This document shows positions 20,128-32,116 of a stretch of 64,000 bases of DNA, one piece after another. The stretch spans positions 52,325,265 to 52,389,264 of the forward strand of contig OX336393.1 in NCBI GenBank assembly GCA_946902985.2. Reading direction: 5' to 3'. Within the stretch, counting starts at the first letter, position 1; every line of letters begins with the position of its first letter. Source of the DNA: Meconema thalassinum (lineage: Eukaryota; Arthropoda; Insecta; Orthoptera; Tettigoniidae). The notes below the pieces were generated by a model that saw nothing but the letters and a program-made list of their open reading frames with translations, ran no database searches and was not told the DNA's origin. The position numbers and the translations under genes were made by a program.

Positions 20128-20788
20128 TATACGTTTCCTTTATTTAATATGTTTAATTCAAGGTTAATTGAGTTATAATATTATGGTTTATTATTCCTTT
20201 TTGTGTCCATTCAATTATTTTAAATTAATACATTTCTGTTCTTTGTTGATATAATTTTCTTAGATTTTCTCACGCTGAAGAAGTTACCAATGTAATAACG
20301 AAACATGTACGTATATTGTAATTAGTAAACTACCTTCTAGTGTTTGACAAGGCGATCTTATAATATAGATAACTCGAATCCATTCAAAATTCATACAATT
20401 ATTCGGATGAGGGCCAAAACTTATGTCCGTAAAGTCTTTTGATAGTACCAACCATTGACCAAAGGGAAGTATGGAGTTATTAGAGAAAAACAAATCATAC
20501 CACCCTTAACAGGCACAGAATCAAACCTGTTTAAAATGGTCCTTTAAAGATTACCTGAAACTTCATAGTCTGAAAGAATTGTTGATATTACCCACCCTTA
20601 CGACAAGGGATGAGTAAAATATTTTCGAAATTATATGAAGATGGGACTGCTCGTGTGCAGTATACAACAATTGACAGATATAGTGAGTTCGAATTTGCCC
20701 GGTGACATCTACTGCCGCATTTGGGCATGCCGAAAGGGATTCTTTTAAATTTGATTGGACAAGAAAATCATTAGCCTATACCTTAAAC
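20128..20788. other. Stretch without gene
   Basis: AT-rich, no coding sequence or repeat recognised. Confidence 0.45.
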
Positions 20789-20790
20789 TA

Positions 20791-22255
20791 CACACATCAA
20801 AAAAAGTTTTGCATCACCTCGGTTCCCAGATCTCCGGCATATAGACGTTGACTGTGTATATTGTATCCAAGATACAGTCCCTTTGACTGTTCATAGATGT
20901 CACTAAAACTGCTCAAAGATGTAAACAACCATGCACGAGCAGGGCCTATTAGACGGAGGGGGTACGACAGCCGATCAGTTCCAGTCATTCCACCAGGACG
21001 AAGGTACGCTGCTCATGTTGTCTGTAGTTCTACCATGCCTAGAAGGTCAATACCGCAGTTCGATCGCGTCCGCATTGTTACTTTGTGTCAAGAAGGGCTC
21101 TCAACAAGGGAAGTTTCCAGGCGTCTCAGAGTGAACCAAAGCGATGTTGTTCGGACATGGAGGAGGTACAGAGATACAGGAACTGTCGATGACAGGCCTC
21201 GCTCAGGCCGCCCAAGGGCTACTACTGTAGTGGATGACCGCTACTTACGGATTGCCGCTCGGAGGAACCCTGACAGCAATGCCACCATGTTGAATAATGC
21301 GTTTCGTTCAGCCACAGGACGTCGTGTTTCAACTCAAACTGTGCGCAATAGGCTGCATGATGCGCAACTTCACTCCCGACGTCCATGGCGAGGTCCAGCT
21401 TTGCAACCCCGACACCATGCAGCGCGGTACAGATGGGCCCAACAACATGCTGAATGGACCCCACGGAATTGGCATCACGTTCTCTTCACCGATGAGTGTC
21501 GCATATGCCTTCAACCAGACAATCGTCGGAGACGTGTTTGGAGGCACCCTGGTCAGGCTGAACGTCTTAGACACACTGTCCAGCGAGTGCAGCAAGGTGG
21601 TGGTTCCCTGATGTTTTTGGGTGGCATTATGTGGGGCCGACGTACGCCACTGGTGGTCATGGAAGGCTCCGAAACGGCTTTACGATACCTGAATGACATC
21701 CTCCGACCCATAGTGCAACCATATCGGCAGAATATTGGAGAGGCATTTGTCTTCATGGACGACAATTCTCGACCTCATCGTGCACATCTTGTGAATGCGT
21801 TCCTTCAAGATAACGACATCGCTCGACTACAGTGGCCAGCATGTTCGCCAGACATGAACCCTATCGAACATGCCTGGGATATGTTGAAAAGGGCTGTTTA
21901 TGGACGTCTTGACCCACCAACCACTCTGAGAGATTTACGCCGAATTGTCGTTGAGGAGTGGGACAATTTGGACCAACAGTGTCTTGATGAACTTGTGGAT
22001 AGTATGCCACGGCGAATACAGGCATGCATCAATGCAAGAGGACGTGCTACTGGGTATTAGAGGTAGTGGTGTGTACTGCAATCTGGACCACAAATGCTGA
22101 AAGTCTAGCTGTATGATGGTACAACATGCAATGTGTGGGTCTCATGAGCAATAAAACGAGCTGAAATGTTGTTTGTGTTGATCTCTATTCCCTTTGTATT
22201 TAACGGTTCCGGAACTCTTGGAACCGAGGTGATGCAAAACTTTTTTTGATGTGTG
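20791..22255 (+). mobile_element. Tc1-family DNA transposon, copy 1, complete
   Basis: The 1465-bp element has perfect 36-bp terminal inverted repeats starting CACACATCAAAAAAAG, extending imperfectly to about 47 bp, and TA on both sides (20789-20790, 22256-22257). It holds one transposase gene (21035-22060) and an AATAAA at 22150-22155. It is the same length as the copy at 37972-39436, with about a dozen differences counted by eye. It is inserted at the edge of an old SINE. Confidence 0.96.
21035..22060 (+). CDS. Tc1-type DD34E transposase, copy 1
   Basis: A 341-residue protein. Residues 1-110 form the paired-like DNA-binding part: first HTH about 10-45, the GRPR hinge at 58-61, second HTH about 65-110. 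The catalytic triad is D153 (FTDECR), D243 (FMDDN) and E278 (NPIEHAW), with 34 residues between the last two. It would bind the terminal repeats and cut and paste the element into TA sites in the nucleus. The open frame extends 46 codons upstream to 20897, but I choose ATG 21035 because copy 2 has a TGA in that extension and the conserved protein begins MPRRSIPQ. One oddity: residue 195 is Leu (MFLGG), while copy 2 has the family's usual Trp (MFWGG), so this copy may be impaired. Confidence 0.95.
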   Translation: MPRRSIPQFDRVRIVTLCQEGLSTREVSRRLRVNQSDVVRTWRRYRDTGTVDDRPRSGRPRATTVVDDRYLRIAARRNPDSNATMLNNAFRSATGRRVSTQTVRNRLHDAQLHSRRPWRGPALQPRHHAARYRWAQQHAEWTPRNWHHVLFTDECRICLQPDNRRRRVWRHPGQAERLRHTVQRVQQGGGSLMFLGGIMWGRRTPLVVMEGSETALRYLNDILRPIVQPYRQNIGEAFVFMDDNSRPHRAHLVNAFLQDNDIARLQWPACSPDMNPIEHAWDMLKRAVYGRLDPPTTLRDLRRIVVEEWDNLDQQCLDELVDSMPRRIQACINARGRATGY

Positions 22256-22257
22256 TA

Positions 22258-22640
22258 GAAACCCCAAACTCCAAAAAATTCACCTGCTGCTTCTGTAGTC
22301 TTGGAGTACATATTGAGACTCCAGATCCATGGGTGCTGGGTTCTATTCTGGTCTCTGCCAAGAAATTGAGAGTTGGAACGGGGTACAATCAGCCTGCTGA
22401 GGCAAAACTAAAACCAGATGGATTCGATATCCACCACAGCTGTCCTAGACTTGGTTATTCGTGGTTCCCCTAACTTCGACTCCAAACAAATGCGGGAATG
22501 ATTTCTAACTTACGGCCAAAGCCGTCTCCTACCCTCAATTACCTTATACACACACACACTGCTCCAGCCATCACAATGGCGCTCCCAAATTCACGGGGTT
22601 ACAAGACCCTAAACGAATCAGTAACTACTAATAAACTTTA
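22258..22640 (+). mobile_element. Old tRNA-derived SINE
   Basis: A B-box-like GGGTTCTATTCTGG lies at about 22338-22351, followed by body sequence resembling family zeta, and by a diverged alpha-like 3' section ('cagccatcacaatgg', 'gggttacaagaccctaaac'). Tc1 copy 1 inserted at its left edge. Confidence 0.5.
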
Positions 22641-22897
22641 CGGGGAACAACGGAGTGGCTCCCCTGGCAGATGTAACTAAAGTGGAAGCACGGAAATGTA
22701 TGTTCTTCTTCTTCTGTCGTTTAGGAGGACTGTGGACCACGTTAATTTGATTTCAGATTCTGGATCTTTATTTTTGCCCAATACTCCTTCATTCTATCAC
22801 TTGGCATTTTCCTCCTTTCTTCAGTCCGTGGTGCCTGGATCCGTGATGTAGGATGACACTTAAAACCCGTAAAATTTATTTTAATGAAGTCTGTTTT

Positions 22898-22902
22898 ATA
22901 AT

Positions 22903-22937
<35 letters not shown>

Positions 22938-23035
22938 TCGTATGGCTTTAAGTGCCGGGAGTGTCCTAGGACATGATTGGCTCGCCAGAGGCTGTAGCTG
23001 CTTCAAGCGGACACCCATGGGGTGAGCTACAAGTT
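22898..23035 (-). mobile_element. SINE 3' end with TTTA-repeat tail
   Basis: About ten TTTA units (22898-22937) followed by 'cgtatggctttaagtgccgg' look like the reverse of a SINE 3' end and tail. It abuts the alpha SINE at 23036. The head is missing. Confidence 0.5.
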
Positions 23036-23352
23036 ACGTTCAATTTCAAGTAGTTCCAACTTCAGCTACCAGATGTCACTGACACCTACTGGTGAACGTT
23101 GGAACTTTGATAGAGCGTTTCAACGAAATCTAACCAAGAAATTTAGCTTCACACAAGTTTAGTTAGTGGAAGGATCTTTTACATGCCATAAATCTATGAC
23201 ATGGGACCGCCGGCTTAACTTCCCCTCCGAAGGAAGGCATACTAAAGGATTGTAACGCTCTTAAATAAATCCAACGACTTCGACCGGGTTTGAACCCGCG
23301 ATCTTGGGCACAGCAGTTCAGCATGCTACCAACTACGCCACCGAAGCCGCTT
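23036..23352 (-). mobile_element. SINE family alpha, minus strand
   Basis: The plus strand runs through 'caatttcaagtagttccaac', 'cttcccctccgaaggaagg' and GGTTTGAACCCGCG (reverse of the B box) to 'gcatgctaccaactacgcc'. The AACC tail end is lost. Confidence 0.75.
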
Positions 23353-23712
23353 ATTCTTATTATTATTTGGTGTCATGAAATGTATTGTGTCTTGACGCTA
23401 TTGATAAATGCCCGTTACCATTCCGTTGTGTGTTCACAATCCTTAGTGAAATAATACACTGGCTCGGTCCCTTGCTCTGCCTGGCTGCACTGATCTCAGA
23501 GCACACAACCCGCGTGTCCTAATGAAGCAGCCAGTTCTCTCATCTTGACCACGTCCAGAGCGCCATCGACGCGACGTTAGTTTACTTCTCTGTCGCTGAT
23601 TAATAACGCTCCAGTTTTCCTCTTAATAACGTTGCTGAGTGTCTGCTGATGAGTAGCCTACAAGCTCGTCCCAGGACAAGTAGATAACGGATGTTTAGGA
23701 AAAATCATATTT
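23353..23712. other. Stretch without gene
   Basis: No feature recognised. Confidence 0.4.
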
Positions 23713-23802
23713 TTTTAGCCTACTTTTCACATTTTGCAAAAATGAGGAAAAAGTAGACTTAAGAGATCGATCCGGGAAAATGTGTGTCTGTTTGTCTGTC
23801 CT

Positions 23803-23836
<34 letters not shown>

Positions 23837-24669
23837 CCCCCTATCAACTCCTAAACGGCTGGAGCAATCGAAACCAAATTTAGTATGAGTTAAGATGTAT
23901 ACAGGAATATCTCAAGCCCATATTTGAAAATGATGTCAGTGCTACCAACTGCTGAAAAAACGCACTAGAAATGTTAGCTCCATGTTGGAAAATATGCATG
24001 GGAGGTATTCCAAAATTGGCACACATGTAGGTAATACTATTTCAGTTTAATTTCCAGGAGGCCATACATGACAGTGTTGCCAAAATAATGTTAAGCCTTC
24101 TGATAGGTCCAATTTTTACGTGCATATAACTTCTACATTATTAATTGGATTTCAACCAAATTTTGTATGTAATATGTGTACATAAACAGATATGACTGAG
24201 TGTATTCTTAAGAGCCACCAGGGCTGCCAACTGTTAATAATTGCTCTCTCTATTTTCTTCATCCAAATACCAATATATCCGAAATTATGCAAGCCGGCAG
24301 CTTTAAACTATGCACACGTATAGTACCTGACATTTTAGATTAATTTGGAGTAACTTATATACTTTAGTTCTACCAACATGATTCTATGCTTGCTGATAGG
24401 TCCAATTTTAAAATACATGTAACTTCTATACTAACAAATGGATTTCATCCAAAATTGGCACAACAAGATATCATAATATTTCCGATTATTTCTAACCAGC
24501 ACACATATGACAATGTTGCCAACATGCTTTTACAGGAATATTTCGAACTAATTAGACATTTCGATATTACCAACTTAATTTCGTCATTATTCTAGATAGG
24601 TTCATATACTGTAGAATAATCATTGGCATGAAAAGTAGGCACTTTAGTTCGTCACGGAACTTCTTGTTT
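23713..24669 (-). mobile_element. Family G, copy G2
   Basis: The plus strand starts TTTTTAGCCTACTTTTCAC (reverse of the hairpin end), has a GTCT repeat (23783-23836), internal units with 'agggctgccaactgtt', and ends with the reverse of AACAAGAAGTTCCGTGACG. No coding sequence. Confidence 0.75.
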
Positions 24670-24924
24670 ATCTTGCCTCTATTTTCATACCCGATTGGTT
24701 TCTGATACAAATCAAGTGATTATCGTCACAATGCAGTGGTTTTTATTTGTCATATAAATGCATATTTCGAACATTTCTTAACATTTGGTCATAATTTGAG
24801 CATTGTTTGGTCATATTTCGGTAGTGACAGCAGCTGTAGGTGTGCAATCATCCTCAACTTACAAATAGACACACAAATAGACGGTAAATAACTACTTAAA
24901 CATGTATATTCAGAAAAATAATAT

Positions 24925-25910
24925 AACAAGAAGTTCCCTGACGAACTAAAGAGCCTACTTTTCTTAAAATTATAGAGACCAAATATCAACAGTTGGCAGA
25001 CCTGGCGACTCTAAATATATTCTTTGGAACACAATGCACATGCTCAATTTGGTTGAGATCCAAAAGATAGTATGCACGTTACATGTATTTAAATATTGAA
25101 TTTATCAGCTTGCATAAAATTAGCTTGGTGACACTGCCATAAATGGGATGCTCAAAGTTAAATTGAAATATTATGATCTATGTATGCGCCAATTTTGAAA
25201 GAACTTCATTTATTAGTATGGAAGTTACATATGATTCAACATTAAACCTATCAGAACGCATAGAATCATGTTGGCAGCACTATCGAATATCGATAATTGA
25301 AAATTAACCTACATTTGCAGGTACTATATGTATGCAAAGTTTAGAACTGTTGGCCTGCATATTTCTTATTGAGATTAGGATACACATTTATCGAGTGCAT
25401 TTTTCAACAGTTGGCAGCCCTGTTGACACTAAAAGAATGCATATTCGTATCTGCTCCGATCAAATCACATACCAAATTTGGTTGAAATCCAATAGATAGT
25501 ATGGAAGTTACATGCATTTAATGATTGGACCTATCAGAGGACATAGAATCATGTTGGCAACACTCTCATGTATGGACTCCTGTAAATTAGTCTGATGTGA
25601 TATTATCTATATGTGTGTCAATTTTGGAACAATTCCCATGCATATCTTCCGAGATGTCCAACATAGACCTCAATTTTCAATTGTGATTTTTCAGCAGTTG
25701 GTAGCACTAACGTCATTTTCAAACATGGCCGTGAGATATTCAGCCATAGGTCTTTACTCATACCAAATTTGGTTTCGATAGCTGCAGCCATTTAGGAGTT
25801 GATAGGGGGACACACACACACAGCCAGACAGACTGACAGACACACATTTGCCCGATCTCATAAGTCTACTTTTTGCTCATTTCTGCAAAATGTGAAAAGT
25901 AGGCTAAAAA
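24925..25910 (+). mobile_element. Family G, copy G3
   Basis: It starts AACAAGAAGTTCCCTGACG and ends AAAAGTAGGCTAAAAA after a short CA/CAGA tract. Internal units carry TTGGCAGAC, TTGGCAGCA and TTGGCAGCC boxes. With G2 it forms an inverted pair separated by about 255 bp of AT-rich DNA. Confidence 0.75.
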
Positions 25911-25975
25911 TAGGAATAAAGAATTTAGTTAACACTTTAATATCGAGGGGATTGTTGCTTGGATTTATAATTGAA

Positions 25976-26750
25976 AACAAGTAGTTCCGTGAAGAACTAT
26001 ACAGCCTATTTTCATACATCCTACTTATGTTAATTCCCTCTATCAACATACAAAATTTCAGTTTGATTGCGGTAATAGATTCGTAGATATTGAGAACCGA
26101 CTAAATATTGCGGATGGTCGCTATGTTGTATTTTTATGTATGTAGGTTACATGAAAATTATCGTGTACGTGTAGTATTCAAGAAGTGAAAACTTAATTTT
26201 TAAATTCGCACTGCCGCCATCTTGAGGTTATGTAAACAATTGAACTAAATTATATACCAGTGCATTACAATGTGTATAAACATATGCTGTATCAAGTTGC
26301 ATTGCGTTTGCATCATTAAATCGCGAGAAAAGTCTACTTAAAACTTTCAACTTCGCTTGGCCGCCATGTGCGTTTTGCAGTTAACCGGTTTTTGAATGTC
26401 ACATAGGTGAACTTCTAGTAGTTTCCTTTATCACCGTAAAAAAATCTAGGGTGATATCGGTAATAATTTCGGAGATATTGAATGCTGGTAAAATATTTCG
26501 CTCAGCCGCCATCTTTGATTGGTGACACATAACAAAATTTGAAGCACACGGTCGGGGTCGTCCAGAATAGTGCTATAACCTTACCGAGTTTCATTGAAAT
26601 CGCTCCAGCCGTTTAGATTTTATTAGGGACACACACACACACACACACACACATACACACGAATCGCACACGCACACACACACACACACACACACGGACA
26701 AAAGGTGATCTCATAAGCCTAATTTTTCATAAATGAAAATAGGCTAAAAA
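25976..26750 (+). mobile_element. Family G, copy G4 (GCCGCCAT subfamily)
   Basis: It starts AACAAGTAGTTCCGTGAAG and ends TGAAAATAGGCTAAAAA after a long CA tract (26628-26700). Internal units carry GCCGCCATCTTGAGG, GGCCGCCATGTGCG and GCCGCCATCTTTG. It directly follows G3 in the same orientation. Confidence 0.75.
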
Positions 26751-26851
26751 CGGCCATATTTAAATCAGTCATTTTCAGGTCATAATTGCTCGCATATTCG
26801 GGCTATTTTTAGGTCTTAAACATCCAAGTCCTACTGATGATTAACTAGTAA

Positions 26852-28815
26852 ACCTGTTGTTGTTGCTTGAGTTTTCAGTCTTTCTGGTTAGATGCAGCCC
26901 TCCATGCTTCCCTGTCCGGAGCTAATCGTTTCATATCTACATAGCTACCACACCCTACATCCGAGGTAATCTGTTTACCACATTCTAACCTTGGTCTACC
27001 CCTACAGTTCTTATCCTTGACCCTTCCTCCATAACTAAGTTTGCTATTCCAGGGTGTCTTATTAAGTGTCCTCCCAACCTAACTTCTCCTCATTAGTAGT
27101 CACCAGAAACATCTCTCTTCTTCCACTCGTCTTAATACCTCTTCATTCGTAACCCTATCTAACCATCTGATCTTAATCATTCTCCTGTCGTGGGTTGGCG
27201 ACCATGGGGCCCCAGCTGAGTCCGGCATTGCTTCCACTTACTTATGCCGGGCTCCTCTCCGTCTTCTTTCCTGTCGACCTCACTTGGTCAACTCTTGTTC
27301 TCTTCCGATCCCGACGGTATTAGGGTATCCGAGGCCTAGGGAGTCTCTTCCTTTCCCGCCTTAATTGGCCCTTGTCTCATCTTTCCTGACACCCTCCTTC
27401 TGTGAGGGGTCAGCCTTCTTTTTCTTTTCCTTTTACCTCCTGCCTTGTGCTCAAGGCCCTTAAGGAGGCCGGGTGTATGTAGCCCCACCCCTTCTGGTGC
27501 ACCCTGGATATTGCTCAACCCTCAGGAGCTCACGGCTGGTGAGTTCGGGAGTTGGCGACCCCGAGGGATTCCTGAGCTGGGTCCGTTTTCCCCTTTTGTC
27601 CCTAACCGTTGGGGCGGACCCTCTCCTCTCTCCCCTTCCCTCTCCTCTCCTCTCCTCTCCTCTTTTCATTATATTTCCTTTCTCTTTAAGATTCCCGCAC
27701 TGTTTTTGTTACTTGGTTCACCGTGTATCTAAATTCCCTTTTAGCGATTTTTTAAGGTATTTTTAAACTACGTTGCATTTTGTAAGTTTTTTCGATCTAA
27801 ATTACATCTCGCGATAGTTTTCAACTTCAATTGCATTTTGTAAAGATTGACAATCTAAATTGCTTTTTGGTAAGTCTTTCAATGCAGGTAGCCGGGCCTT
27901 TTAGTGAGAATTTTGAATTTCAATTGCATTTTGTAAGTATTTTCAACCAAAACCGCATTTCGCACGAATTTTGAATCTAAATTGCATTTTGTTTGGTGGG
28001 CATTTTGCGCATATTTTGATTCTTAATTGCATTTTGTGGGTACTTTGAATCTAAATTACATTTTGTCAAGTATTTTCAATCTAAATTGCATTTTGTAAGT
28101 ATTGTCAATCCACATGAGTCGTTTGAATCTACCGTACATTTTGTAAGCATTTTCAACTTCAATTGCATTTTATAAGTATTTTGAATTTCAATTGCACTTT
28201 GTACGTAATTTCGATCTCATTTGCATTTTGTAAGTATTTTGAATTTCAATTGCATTTTGTAAGTATTTCGACGCTACATTGCGTTTTGTACGTATTTTGA
28301 ACCTAGCCTTCATTTTGTGGGTATTTTACAATCTATTCCTTTTGTGAATCTTTTCGTTCTAAATTCCCTTTTGTAAGAACATTTTGTGAGTTGTTTCAAT
28401 CTGAGTTCCTTTTTGTAAGTATTTTCCGTCTCACTTAATTTTCGTTCTGGTATCCGTTTCATTATCATTTTCGCTATCACCCAGATGATGAGGGGCCGAT
28501 AACCTAGATGTTAGGCCCCTTAAAACAACAGTTATCATCATCATCATCATCATCATCATTCTCCTGTAACACTACATTACAAACGCTTCAATTCTCCTGT
28601 TTTCTGCTGCTCCAATAGTGTAGTCCAAGTTTCACTTCCATAGAGCGCCACGCTCCAGACAAAGGCTTTCAAAAATGACTTCGTAATACCTAAATCTATA
28701 TTCGATGTCAACAGATTCCTTTTCTGTAGAAATGCTTTCCTTGCCTGTGCTAACCTACTTTTTCTATCCTCATTGCTTCGTCCATCAGTGGTTATTTTGC
28801 TTCTAGTAAGCCTAC
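26852..28815 (-). pseudogene. LINE reverse transcriptase C-terminal fragment (copy B), split by F4
   Basis: The two parts (26852-27188 and 28555-28815) join in the same order as copies A and C. The right part reads SRLAQARKAFLQKRNLLTSN and FVWSVALYGSETW on the minus strand; the left part holds the RGRPRLE region with frameshifts, and a CAA-type tail lies at about 26858-26866. The 1366-bp insertion between them is family F copy F4. Not functional. Confidence 0.85.
27189..28554 (+). mobile_element. Family F, copy F4
   Basis: It is inserted in LINE fragment B and flanked by ATCATTCTCCTGT on both sides (27176-27188 and 28555-28567); part of this 13-bp match may merge with the ATC tail. It starts at 'cgtgggttggcg', slightly 5'-truncated against F1, holds the second 5' module ('cctggatattgctcaaccc'), the ~29-bp minisatellite (about 27740-28440), and ends in the type 1 hairpin and ATC repeat. 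Confidence 0.88.
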
Positions 28816-29063
28816 ATGTATTTTTTTCCAGGAGTGTGTTTACATATTTATATCTTGTGCCCCGCTTATTCATTGCGCACAATCACGTTGACCGAGTGAA
28901 AAGCTACAAATGACAATTTGCATGGGCAATACTGTAAATAATGACTTCAAATCTCTACGCTATTAGTATAAATTAATAATATACACTATTAGTACCAGAC
29001 GCCGAACAGCACGCAATCTCGTGATGCGGAGTATACATTCCTTTCCGTCTGCCCCACACGTGC
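28816..29063. repeat. Flank holding one copy of an ~80-bp duplication
   Basis: Segment 28985-29067 (box 'gaacagcacgcaatctcgtg') is repeated at 29963-30040 ('gaacagcatgcaatctcgtg'), both leading to GCCCCACACGTGCCGAT. The SINE delta at 29074 inserted just after the first copy. No gene is seen. Confidence 0.65.
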
Positions 29064-29071
29064 CGATATAC

Positions 29072-29073
<2 letters not shown>

Positions 29074-29136
<63 letters not shown>

Positions 29137-29506
29137 TCGAATGGCGTTGGGTGCCAGGTCCAAGCTTTGTTATTTGACACACAGAGGGAAGCTTGCATGT
29201 CGAATTTCGTTGTCCCTTGAAGCACTATGAAAGTCAAGGAGGTTAGATATCTAAGCTCCTTGAACACTATAGCGCTTTCTAGTAGAGAAATGAGGAACTT
29301 TGTGTTGGCGGAAAATGCTGAGATTAATTTTGCCATTGTGAACACTGCCTACTGTATTCAACTGGGTTCTTTGACATGCCAACATCGTATGACATGCGTG
29401 TCGTTATTTTTGCCGCCTTTCAAAAATCACTTACCACGGCCAGGAGCGAACCTGCAAGCTTGGGGTTAGTAGACAGACACTATAACCGCTCACCCACCGT
29501 GGCAAG
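29074..29506 (-). mobile_element. tRNA-derived SINE, family delta, full length
   Basis: On the minus strand it starts with GGTGGGTGAGCGGTTATAG (A-box region) and GCAGGTTCGCTCCTGG (B box), runs about 370 bp, and ends in about 20 TTA units (plus strand TAA, 29075-29134). CGATATACAG flanks both ends (29064-29073 and 29507-29516). A second copy begins at about 63772. The head resembles a tRNA, but the element is clearly a transposed SINE. Confidence 0.9.
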
Positions 29507-29516
29507 CGATATACAG

Positions 29517-31375
29517 ATGTAAGCATTAGACAGCGCACTCGCATACACACGATTGTTATCCGAATCTACTGGCATTACCATAATATTTTTTTAATTAGAT
29601 AAAGCATAAATTACTAAAACAACATATTTAGACATTTGAGGAAAAAGTCGTTTCCTTTGGCTTTGTGTGTCATGTGCTATGTTGAAAATGAATGTTACAC
29701 AGCCGAATTGCAACCCATTCCTGTTCGAGGTGTTAGTTATTCTAAATGACATAATTTGAATGAAATTAGCTTAAAGCATCTTACATTTGTCATGAAAAAA
29801 GAACATAACTGAAAAATATGATGCCATAAATATCCGCGTCCTAATAATGTAATTAAACAAGTTTGGATTGTATTCTAAAAACTATCCGCAAATTTTCGCC
29901 AAACATCCACAGCTTATCCGCACAGCCATGCAAACTAGATGCGCATGGCTTTAACTATTAGTAGACTACCAGAAGCCGAACAGCATGCAATCTCGTGATT
30001 CCGAGTATACATTCCTTCCCGTCTGCCCCACACGTGCCGATTTCAAAACGTCAACGACTCGTCACACGCGTAATTAGAATAGTAGCTTTCAGGTGCTGTA
30101 CGGGCATGGCGAGGGAGTGTGAGAGCGTCGAGAATGGAGCCTACGATCTCCAGACTCGCTGCAACTGCCCACTCATTGCTCTCAAGTCACAGACGCCTGT
30201 CGCCAAATATAAACAGTGATTGCGGGATGAACTGTTGACACGCACTCAGGCCAGACCCTTGTTGACACAACGTGACCATCCTACCAAGTCGAACGTGAGG
30301 CACACTCTAATAGCATTTATTATCACTCCCGTGTGTTCCTCCTTCCTTTACGGCTGTTTCAGCATCTACTTCAGACATTTAACACCCGTAATCCACGTCA
30401 ACATACATCTTCACCCGGTTTTTCTAACCACACAGTCGTAATGCTCAAAGTTGATTTGTAACTACCAAGCCATGTTACTACACTCCTCACCAGGGATAGC
30501 ATTTATATGTATTTACGTAATTATGTCTTTCTTCTTTATTTGTTTCACCCAACTTTGGGGTACATGAAATCAATCACTTTTTATTCTTTTGAGCTTTCCT
30601 TTTGGCTCAGTATTACCTCATCCTTTGAGATTTTGCTTCCCTTTCTTCGGCAGAGATGTGGATCGTACGCTTTTGTTTGAGTTTCACTTGGAACCGTTGC
30701 TTCTTATCCTTGGTGATGGTTTTGGCTGTTTTGTCCATGAGCATGGTGTCTGTAATTTGGAGTCCTACGAGGTCTTTCTCAGTTTCCTTAAAGTAAAGAA
30801 GTTTTGTTTTTTTATTACGAAAGTAGTCGAAGATCTTTTTGGTTAGTTAATTATGTCTTTATTACACAGAGATAAATATTTTCAGCCTACTTTTCACATT
30901 TTGTAAAAATGAGAAAGAAGTAGACTTATGAGACCGATCCGGGCAAATATGAAAGAATGATTCAGGTGACAAAAGGGGCGGTTCGAACAAATTATAAACT
31001 TACTGCAACCTCCTGAGCAATACACCAGATTTGTTTTCCAAGGAGAACGTTGCTAGGATCACATCCACCTTCTGTGTAAGATATCTGCGTTTAAACTGCG
31101 GTATATTTACTTGTCGAAAATGAAAGAAAGCAGAATAATGTAAAAGGTTTAAGAATATTTAGTTCATTTAAGATGTCTCGTTGGGCGAAGAGAGAAAATA
31201 ATGAAAAGAAAAGAAAGGAAAGAAAGAAAGCGTATTGTTAAATTTCCCGTATTTACAGAATATGTTAGAAGTGCTGTACTTCGGCAAGCCAGCATTGCTG
31301 CCACCTTTGGATGAAGTTGGCAGTTTGTTTTCAGAATGAGCTGGTTACACGTTATTCATCGATTAATATGTCTTG
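29517..31375. other. 1.9 kb without a recognisable gene
   Basis: It holds the second copy of the ~80-bp duplication (29963-30040) and a fragment of the family G terminal hairpin on the minus strand (about 30881-30955, AGCCTACTTTTCACATTTTG). The open frames here have no family resemblance and are not called. Confidence 0.5.
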
Positions 31376-31414
31376 GAAATATTTTTCTTTCATTCCTTCT
31401 TTCCTTTCTATATT

Positions 31415-31454
<40 letters not shown>

Positions 31455-31487
31455 TTCTTTTCTTTTCTTTTCTTCTTTCTTTCATTC

Positions 31488-31526
<39 letters not shown>

Positions 31527-31687
31527 TCATTCCTTCTTTCTTTCTTTCTTTCTCTTTCTTTCTTTCTTTCTCTTTCTTTCTTTCTTTCTTTCTTTTCTTC
31601 TTTCTTTCTTTCTTTCATTCCTTCTTTCTTTCTTTTCTTTCTTTCTTTCTTTCTTTTCTTCTTTCTTTCTTTCTTTCTTTCATTCCT

Positions 31688-31719
<32 letters not shown>

Positions 31720-31904
31720 TTCTTCTTTCTTTCTTTCTTCCTTTCTTTCTTTCATTCCTTCTTTCTTTATTTTCTTCTTCCTTTCTTTCTTTCTTTCTTT
31801 CTTTCATCCCTTCTTTCTTTCTTTCTTTCTTTCTTTCTTTCCTTCTTTTCTTCTTTCTTTCTTTCTTTCTTTCATTCCGTCTTTCTTTCTTTCTTTCTTT
31901 CTTT

Positions 31905-31936
<32 letters not shown>

Positions 31937-32072
31937 TCATTTCTTCTTTCTTTCTTTCTTTCTTTCTTTTCTTCTTTCTTTCTTTCTTTCTTTCTTTCAT
32001 TCCTTCTTTCTTTCTTTTCTTCTTTCTTTCTTTCTTTCTTTCATTCCTTCTTTCTTTTCTTCTTTCTTTTCT

Positions 32073-32116
<44 letters not shown>

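Noticed and set aside
20897..21034. 46-codon N-terminal extension of Tc1 transposase copy 1
   Set aside because: Copy 2 has a TGA in this extension and otherwise the same gene; the family start MPRRS is at 21035.
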